A stretch of DNA of 64,000 bases from Atkinsonella hypoxylon (taxonomy: Eukaryota; Ascomycota; Sordariomycetes; Hypocreales; Clavicipitaceae). The translations under genes and the position numbers were made by a program. The notes under the pieces are model-generated. The model worked only from the letters and a program-made list of their open reading frames with translations, was not told the DNA's origin and made no database searches. Shown piece by piece: positions 56,974 through 64,000 of the stretch; position 1 is the stretch's first letter, and each line of letters opens with the position of its first letter. The stretch covers positions 62,001-126,000 of the forward strand of contig JFHB01000003.1 in NCBI GenBank assembly GCA_000729835.1. Reading direction: 5' to 3'.

Positions 56974-58356
56974 TCATCGTTGTGAGTAGTCTGCAGCATC
57001 CTTGACAATTGGATTCCCGTCATCATCAAACTCAGCCCATTGAAAGAATGAACAGCCCTGCTTCCCAGGTACGTTTCCGGCATGGCACATCCAAAAGTAT
57101 TTTCCTAAATTCTCCTTCTTCCTTTGCACCACCCTCATCACACACGGCACCTTGCACGCACACCGCGGCGTGAAGCGGGGGTGAAACCTCTGTCTGTAGT
57201 CCCGATACGTGATGTTGATGCGTTTGTTCCCTGCAATGGGGTGCGGATCAATGGACAGAGCTGGTGTGACGCAATGTTTCCACTCCTCTTGCATCTCGGC
57301 ATGCATGACGAGAAGCGAGTTGTGTGGGAGGTGTATGGATATCTGGCCCTCGGCATCCGACTCTTCCGCCGTCTTGGTGTCGCCATCTTTGGGCAGGACT
57401 CTTCGAACTCGAAACTCGCGTGCTACACCCAGAGAAATGGAACCAATGACGGCTCGGGGGCCCAAGTACGTGAGCTGATCGCTGTGCCAGCCAACACTCT
57501 GCTGTGCACCATGGTAGCAATTCACAAAGGCCGAGTTGGGTACCCATGGACTTGGCGATTGATGTCTCAACTTTTTGCCACCGGGATACCGTGTCTTTAT
57601 GCGGTCTTGAATTTGTTTGTTCACTGCCTCCTGTACAATAGGTTTCACTTTGGCTAGCTGCGGTGTGATGCGGCGGACGTCCTACGGTGGTGGAACAGGA
57701 ACAGACAGCCGAGCGTCAGTGACGAAATAGTTCTGGGTGCATTTAATTAGTGGCGAGTGACTTACCGTCAGTTGTGATCCGTTATAGAAGTACTCGGACT
57801 TTTGGGTCACCATCTCCTCGTAGCTCTCGACGAAGAAGCTGGATGTGTGCGGGCTGGACACGACGTTGTCAAACAACTTGAATGTAATTTTCTCAAATGA
57901 CTCAGCTTCTTTCAGAAGCTCCTTCAGAAGCTCATTGGCGCCATCAGCTGGCAGGAAATTATGTATGATGGTGCACGGCGTATGCTCTGCAACATCTTCT
58001 GGGTCGTACAGGTGAAGAGTAATGCCCTTTTTAGTCTTCAACCTTTTTTTGGTGGGCGAGGTAGAGTCTCCAGATGAGGTCGTAAATTGTTTCAGAGACC
58101 GCTGATACCCGATATTGGTACTTTTCTTTTCTTGTTGTTGGTAGGACTTTCCGGCCCGGAGTGCTTCAGAAGCTTGGCTAACAGACCCGTTATGGGCCAG
58201 AAGGAAATCAAGGAGAGTCTCTTGGTCGAATCCGGGATGAAGTGATGACAGCAACGCTAGCTTGAGTTCTGTAGGCTCATCTTCTTCATGGACGCTGGCG
58301 CTGGGTTCTGGTGAGAGCTTTCGCTTCGGTCTGGGCGTGATATGGAAAGATTTCAT
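56974..58356 (-). CDS. AlkB-like dioxygenase with CUE-like and GRF zinc-finger domains
   Basis: Exons 58356-57766 and 57681-56974, joined by an 84 bp phase-0 intron, give 432 aa. Residues about 30-66 (LALLSSLHPGFDQETLLDFLLAHNG, split as LALLSSLHPGFDQ and TLLDFLLAHNG) form a CUE/UBA-like ubiquitin-binding helix bundle. The 2OG-Fe(II) dioxygenase core follows, with iron ligands in HSD near residue 260 and the later His, and the 2-oxoglutarate motif RINITYR near 352. The C-terminal GRF zinc finger (CACKVPC ... YFWMCH ... CSFFQW, about 367-415) binds single-stranded nucleic acid. AlkB homologues remove alkyl groups from DNA or RNA by oxidation. The three-domain layout resembles fungal ALKBH2/3-type proteins. 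It shares a 610 bp divergent promoter region with PEX7. Confidence 0.88.
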
Positions 58357-58966
58357 GCTGAGTCGTGCAACATGTGGCTACATGATGAACCGATTCATTC
58401 AGGTTGCAAGGGCGAATTGCGCTTACGGCGTAGTTGATTATGTGAGAAGGAAGAATCAGCAGCCATCAATTGGTCTGGCTCATTCTCGCTCTTCCGCATC
58501 TTTGCCCCTTGGCAAGGATGGCACTTGAAATCTGGAGGTTGTTGGTCTAGAAGTCGAGGATGAATCGCGACGTGACGTGACGTGTCCAGGGAACAAAAGT
58601 CTGGGCGCTGACGCGACGTCATGTGACGACCGGGGGCACCCCACTCCAACACTGTTGTCACTTGTCACTAACTATCACTGTGCCTGCCCTGTGAGTTGGC
58701 TGGCTGTCTCCCCACCGCAGGTGAACTGACGTCTGCGGCCGCAGCCCGCCTCAACATCATTGCCGAGGCACATGTCACCCACTTCGAGTCGAGCCCGGCC
58801 TGTTCCCGTCCAACACAACAATCGACTCTACCACGCACCACGCACCACGTCCTACAATTAAGTCATACCCTCACCGAAGTCACTTCTCCCTTAAGAAATC
58901 TACAAAGGCCACAGAGACCCAACTTCGACCCTCAATGCGCCTCCACGCGCGCCACCTCCATCCACA
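58357..58966. other. Divergent promoter region of AlkB-like gene and PEX7
   Basis: 610 bp between two start codons pointing outward. It contains a GTGACGT/CGTCATGTGACG-rich stretch near 58568-58628, which includes several TGACG half-sites, and is CA/CT-rich near the PEX7 start. No gene recognised. Confidence 0.5.
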
Positions 58967-60259
58967 ATGGCCGCCATGCTTGAGTTCCGCACCCAAGGCT
59001 TCAACCCCTACGCAGTAAAATACTCGCCATACTACGACTCCCGCATAGCGGTCGCGACATCGTCCAACTTCGGCATCGTTGGAAACGGGCGTGTTTTCGC
59101 CCTGGCGCTCACGGCGCAGGGTGTACAGGTCGAGAAGACGTATGTCCTGCCCTAGCACCCAAAATCAGAAACCTTCTCGCCCGCTCCATCGCCACCGTCG
59201 GGGAAACGCACATGCGCATCGAACGCTATGCCGCATGGAAGCTAATTTTCGTTGTTATTGCGCACCCTTCTAGTTTCGACACGAATGATGCGCTCTACGA
59301 CTTGGCCTGGTCTGAGATCAACGAGAATCAACTCATTGTCGCGTGTGGGGACGGATCGCTGAGGCTGTTCGATCTGGGGCTCAATGACTTCCCCGTTATG
59401 AACTTCCATGAACACAAACGGGAGACCTTCTCCGTGTGCTGGAGCCCGGTTACGAAAGACACATTCATCTCCAGCTCATGGGACGGGACCGTAAAGATTG
59501 TAAGCTTCTGTCCCTCGGTTGGCTCCGTAACCGATACTCGCCGGCCCCAACGCGTCTCGCGAAGATCGCTAACCAGAGCTTCAATCCGTCTTTTCTTCCT
59601 AGTGGTCGCCAACTCGAGCTCATTCATTGAAAACACTCCCCATTGGCAATTGCACATACAGCGCATCCTTCTGCCCTTCCAACCCGGCCTTGATATCCGC
59701 CGTCTCATCAGACTCCCACCTGCGCATCTACGACCTGCGCACCCCATCCTCAGCCAAATACCATCTCGTCTCAACCATACCCGTTCACGCCGCTGGGTCA
59801 CAGCCAGGTGTGAATCCCGGCTTGGCAGCAGGTAGTCCGCCTGCAGAAGTTCTTACCCACGACTGGAACAAGTACAACGACACCGTCATCGCAACGGGCG
59901 GCGTCGATCGCATCATACGAACTTTCGACATTCGGAGTCCGACCACGGGTCCGCTTTCAGTGATGCACGGCCACGAGTACGCCGTCCGTCGCCTAGCGTG
60001 GAGTCCTCACGCCAGCGACATACTCATCAGCGGAAGTTACGACATGACGGTGCGATTATGGAATGATGGTTCTGCGCAGCCCTCTGGCCCCATCGCTGGG
60101 GCGAAACCAGGACATCAGTTAGGCATCATGAACAGGCATCAGGAGTTTGTCACCGGGGTGGACTGGTGTTTGTTTGGCGCAGGCGGATGGGTAGCCTCCG
60201 TTGGCTGGGACGAGAAGGTGCTCCTCTGGGATTCAAATATGTTGATGGGCTCAAAATGA
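58967..60259 (+). CDS. PEX7: Peroxisomal targeting signal 2 receptor (Pex7)
   Basis: Pex7 is the cytosolic WD40 receptor that carries PTS2 proteins such as thiolase to the peroxisome with a Pex20-type co-receptor. Exons 58967-59139, 59274-59499 and 59603-60259 give 351 aa. The N-terminus MLEFRTQGFNPYAVKYSP is diagnostic; a second ATG at 58976 gives this shorter form. WD repeats follow: ALYDLAWSEINENQLIVACGDG, ETFSVCWSPVTKDTFISSSWDG, joined in phase across intron 2 to WSPTRAHSL, then ILISGSYDMTVRLWND and GGWVASVGWDEKVLLWDS at the C-terminus. Length is close to yeast Pex7 (375). Introns are 134 and 103 bp. Reading past the first donor hits a stop at 59153, so splicing is required. Confidence 0.94.
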
Positions 60260-60779
60260 ATTTGTTATATACCATTTACTACACCGGGGGGGGGGGGAAT
60301 ATGCTCAGGTGACCACGTTGACATGTCAATGATCAAAAATCAATAGGAAATGGGGCTCTGAAAGGCGTTTTATTCATTTCAATGAATCTAGGGCATCTCT
60401 CGGCCAGGGAGCTATATCAATAGACATTTCGAATTGTAAGGCACTTAGTCTTGAAAAAGGGGAGGAAAAGATTAAAAAGAGTGGAGCAGATATTAATAAT
60501 TTATAGATGCGATAGTTTCCCTCGTCTCGGAGATTTCGAGGGTTTCCTAGCGCCAGTTTATGGTGTCAGATGTTTATGTGCTTATTACCACTCTGGCACT
60601 TTTTCGTGTCTACACTGTTACAAATCGATTGTTGCTCATAGATGTACATGTCTTTCTCCTTTTTTTTTTTTTTTTTGGAAAACCCACCACAAAGTGCCTT
60701 AGATTCCCAATAATTGTACAAGTTATGTCTTTGCCAATACATGAGTTGCCTCCAAATGACAATGTTTAGAACGCAACTC
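60260..60779. other. Convergent 3' spacer
   Basis: 520 bp between PEX7 and the DEAD-box helicase, with poly(G) at 60286-60297 and poly(T) at 60660-60676. It holds both 3' UTRs. No gene recognised. Confidence 0.5.
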
Positions 60780-62761
60780 TCACCATGAAGATCTTCCTCT
60801 GAATCCTCCAGAGCGACCCCTGGTACGGCCATTGTCAAAACCAGAGCGACCCCTGGTACGGCCATTGTCAAAACCATCGCGACGAGCCTGTCGGCCCATT
60901 TGCGTAAAGGGGTCTGAAGATTGATGGCGATCATCTCCGGAATCTGAACGACGCGGACCGTCTTGTCGATTATCCATGTCCGATATGTTTAAGTTGGAGC
61001 GCAGCAAGCCCTGATTACGGGCCCATGACGAAGAGACTGATGGCGGTTCACTCCAGCCCCAACCGAGCTTTACCCAGTTGTTCAAATCATCGACAAGCTC
61101 CGCTCGCCGATCAGGTTGCGCACTAACCATAGAAACGTAACTTGATACCAGCATCTTGCGTGGGACAATCTGCATAATATCCAACACTTCCTGGTGGTAT
61201 TTGGGCAGATTGCCTGCTTCAACCTCGGCATTGTAGTTTTGCAGTTCTTTGTTTGGCTGCAGAGGAAGGCCAGCAAGAAGCTTTCGGGCACTGTTCAAGG
61301 ACTGAGGTGGCAAAAAGAGCCATCCTTCGCCTTCTTTGTTCTGTCGGGCCGTGCGACCAAGTCGGTGGATATAAGACTCACGATCCCGCGGTGTGTCTAC
61401 CTGGATTACGTGCGTGACGTTGGGAAAATCCATACCGCGGGCTGTGACGTCAGATGAAAACAAAACTGCCGATTGTGCCTCGCGAAACATGTCAGCCGCC
61501 TTCGTTCGACCCCTTTGTTCGAGCCGAGAGTGAATGGCATAAGATCGAGGCTTCATTAGTCCATTTCTTCGTCGTTGAAAGCCCAGTTCACCGGCCAACT
61601 CAACGAGGGCAGTGGTGCAAAAGTACACAATAGCTTTGAAGGGCGGCTTGCTTGGGTCTTGGGCTGCCTTTTCGCTTTCGCTGTCAATAAGCTCAAATAA
61701 GGTAGGGAAAAGATTATTCCAGCTTGAGAGAGGGACCATGTGTTGAGGCACTCGGTCGTGAGTGAGAGATTCGTTTTCAGAAATTGTTTGAACAAATTCG
61801 AAATCCTGAGCACGGACCATGCTCCGGGCTAATCGAATGACATTGTCGGGTATGGTTGCTGAGACCAGCATCGTCTGCCGAACCTTCTCATCTCGTTTTG
61901 GCAAACGCCGGAGGATATCGTTCAGTTCCTTCTCAAATCCAACATCCAGCATGCGATCTGCTTCATCCAGAACCAAAGCTGCCAAATTAGGCGCCTCGAT
62001 GCCGCTTCGGGGGTCATTTAAGAGATCGTTCAAACGACCAGGGGTAGCCACTAAGAGATGACAACCTTCACGCTGCGTTTGACGCAACATGTAATTCTTG
62101 TTCGTACCGCCCACAGCTGACTGTACCACAAGACCAGTATGCTTTGTCAGTCGTCGTGCTTCCTCAGCGATCTGCTCAGCCAATTCTCTCGTGGGAGACA
62201 GGACGATGCCACGAATGTCATCGGACCGGGCATTTCGTGATGCTCTCCTCGAAGCAAGTGAGGGGTCTTCCACAATCATGCGCTGCAATAGGGGCAAAAG
62301 AAAAGCGATTGTCTTGCCAGTGCCTGTTTTAGCTTGGGCGACGCTGTGAATGAGTTAGACCCTGGTATATGGAGACAATCGGAGGTTATTGTGGTAGCTT
62401 ACATGTCCGTCCCTTTCAGTGCAGGGGTGATGGTTTTTGCCTGAACAGGCGTCATAGTATCAAAGCCCATATCTCTGATGATAGCATTCAGAAGATTTTG
62501 GTGAACGCCAAACTCGGACAAGCTAGAGAACTTGGCGACGTCAGGCTTGCTAGTTGGCTCCGGCGCCTTCGAATAGTCGGTAGCTGCTTCCGTGCTGTAG
62601 CATCTGGGGATGCGTGTGAAGCTCGTCAGCGAGAAGGCAGATCGCGCGAAGGGCGACACAGTTCGCTGAGCAACTGGAAAAGCAGCCCGACTACGGGTGA
62701 TGATGGACGGCGCAGCAGCGCTGGCCAAGCTAGCACAGCGACGAAGGCCTTGCCTGAGCAT
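60780..62761 (-). CDS. MSS116: Mitochondrial DEAD-box RNA helicase (Mss116-like)
   Basis: Exons 62761-62403 and 62343-60780, joined by a 59 bp phase-2 intron, give 640 aa. The N-terminus is Arg/Ser/Ala-rich (LRQGLRRCASLASAA) and predicts import into mitochondria. Conserved helicase motifs occur in order: the Q-motif GFDTMTPVQ near residue 100; AKTGTGKT (I) near 124, split by the intron just before it; PTRELAEQ (Ia); TPGR (Ib); DEAD (II) near 247; SAT (III) near 277; and HRLGRTAR (VI) near 446. The C-terminus is an RGG/RGRS tail that binds RNA. Yeast Mss116 helps group I and II introns fold and supports mitochondrial translation. I chose the first true ATG at 62761. A perfect 33-bp duplication lies in the tail. 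Confidence 0.93.
60808..60873. repeat. Perfect 33-bp tandem duplication inside the helicase tail
   Basis: Two identical 33-bp units encode FDNGRTRGRSG twice on the minus strand. The unit length is a multiple of three, so the frame is kept, and it doubles an RGG-like RNA-binding segment. Confidence 0.95.
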
Positions 62762-64000
62762 CTTGGATGATATCTTCGCAGCGCGTAGCAAATGCCACTG
62801 TCACTAAAGATGCTATGCTCCTAAAAATGTAAAGGATGAGATATTGGGGAACAGGAAGCCTGAAGATTTTCTGCGATGGTCGAAAATTTCATCAATGTAA
62901 GGGAAGGATGAGCGGTCCCAGAAATTTTTTTTTTTTCACGGTTGTCCAAGAGTTTTGCCCCAAGTCGCGACCCGCAATTTGAAAGAAAGGAGTTAGCTTA
63001 TCAGCCAATCAGGCCGAGGATGCTGTCCCCACCCCCTGCTTGGTGTGATATTCTAGGTAGTTACAGTATTTCCCCTTGTGCGCAAAAGCAGCACCCAATC
63101 CACTTATCCATTGTACAACTCTAGGTAGAGAACCTCGACAAAGCACGCGTACTTACCCTAGATAGGTAGGTACCTGGTAATCAAGAGTACCAGGTAGGTA
63201 CGCGCGCCTTATTGGTTCCGGTGACAGTCAGGGATTGATAAGCTCTCACAAGACACGTGAAAAACTGACACAATGCTGTATTAGTAAGAACACCATAATG
63301 ACTTTGAGCTATCTTGTGATTAGTGATAAACTAAAAAGCGTCTCGAGGAACCGCGTTGGCGCGCGATGGTAGTCCCCGTGGCCTCTTCATTCGGCTGGGT
63401 ACCTGCATGGTACCTGATATACACATCCTGAGCGGAGCGGAGGGACCTCGGACACCGCGTCGGAGGTGGACAGCATGTATATTGAAAATAGTGAAGAAAT
63501 GGGTTAAAATCGATCTGACGCGATTGGAGCTGAACTAACTACTGTGGGAGCTAAATTCTGGTTGTAGCTGATACCGTCTGAGTTCTTGCATCCTCAGGTC
63601 CTTGTTTGCGATGATGAGATAAGGAAGATGGTACCGATTGACCTGGACTCAATTCGCAAGATTTTGGTTAGAAGCTTCGTAAGGAGGAGTGAATATATAT
63701 GATTGAATCGAATTAATACTATCGGATTTGATAATGCCGTTGAAATGGTCAGATGCTGCTAAATAATATGCCCTTGATGCAGTTAAAGCTACGGGATATA
63801 GCTTCTTCTCAAGATGCTGCTAAGAGAAAACAATTCTCATGAGACCTCCGAAAGACACATCTGACACAAAGTTGAATTCCTCCCAAGTCCGCTAGATAGA
63901 TAGGCACAAGCAAATTCCTGACCTAGCTGTTGCCTTCGCGCACTCAAAGAGATGGGATGGCTCGTCAGTAGGGTGAGTTGTCCGGCTACATCTTGGCAGG
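62762..64000. other. Terminal spacer
   Basis: 1.2 kb at the right end. It holds a poly(T) at 62926-62935, CTAGGTAC-type words at 63050-63066 and 63119-63205, and no supportable gene; the few open frames are short. The helicase promoter lies at its left end. Confidence 0.5.

Noticed and set aside
62762..62791. Longer N-terminus for the DEAD-box helicase
   Set aside because: The extension starts with TTG; the first ATG at 62761 already gives a good mitochondrial leader.

Overview
This window is nuclear DNA of a filamentous ascomycete. Nearly every gene has short spliceosomal introns (about 53-150 bp, GT-AG, many with CTAAC/CTGAC-like branch sites). Gene content is typical of Pezizomycotina: a peroxisomal PTS2 receptor, a Zn2Cys6 transcription factor, an AA12-like secreted dehydrogenase and a tRNA-Phe gene with an intron. 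The intergenic spacers carry CTAGGTAC-type and TACGGAGTA-type motifs that I associate with Sordariomycetes, so Hypocreales is my best guess. That placement is inference; no species can be named.

Layout. 0-11 kb: the 3' part of a gamma-tubulin complex subunit (GCP2/Spc97), a convergent RING-containing SNF2 ATPase, a 2.8 kb spacer, then SRP68. 11-21.4 kb: a small membrane protein, mitochondrial Hsp70 (SSC1, minus), a WD40/DUF2415-like protein and L-2-hydroxyglutarate dehydrogenase (minus). 21.8-31 kb: a Ser-rich coiled-coil protein, a spacer rich in minisatellites and short palindromic motifs, a PH-domain protein, and a second repeat-rich spacer. 31-40.6 kb: an AA12-like beta-propeller dehydrogenase, tRNA-Phe, a Zn2Cys6 regulator and a six-exon MFS transporter. 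40.6-49.2 kb: an 8.6 kb block in which I can support no intact gene, holding only broken, weakly coding-like frames. 49.2-62.8 kb: a compact housekeeping block with a CCDC124/Lso2-like ribosome factor, an E2-variant (FTS/AKTIP-like) protein, an unrecognised four-exon gene, ribokinase, RIB7, an AlkB-like dioxygenase with CUE-like and GRF domains, PEX7 and a mitochondrial DEAD-box helicase (MSS116-like). The last 1.2 kb is non-coding.

The genes are not an evident functional cluster. Several act in organelle maintenance (SSC1, MSS116, L2HGDH, PEX7) or in protein targeting and translation (SRP68, CCDC124-like, tRNA-Phe). No secondary-metabolite cluster, intact transposon, CRISPR array or virus-derived gene was seen. 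Exon-intron models were built by joining open frames at GT-AG sites so that conserved protein motifs stay in frame. For introns whose length is a multiple of three, notably in the dehydrogenase gene, family motifs were used to find sequence that an ORF scan alone would read as coding.
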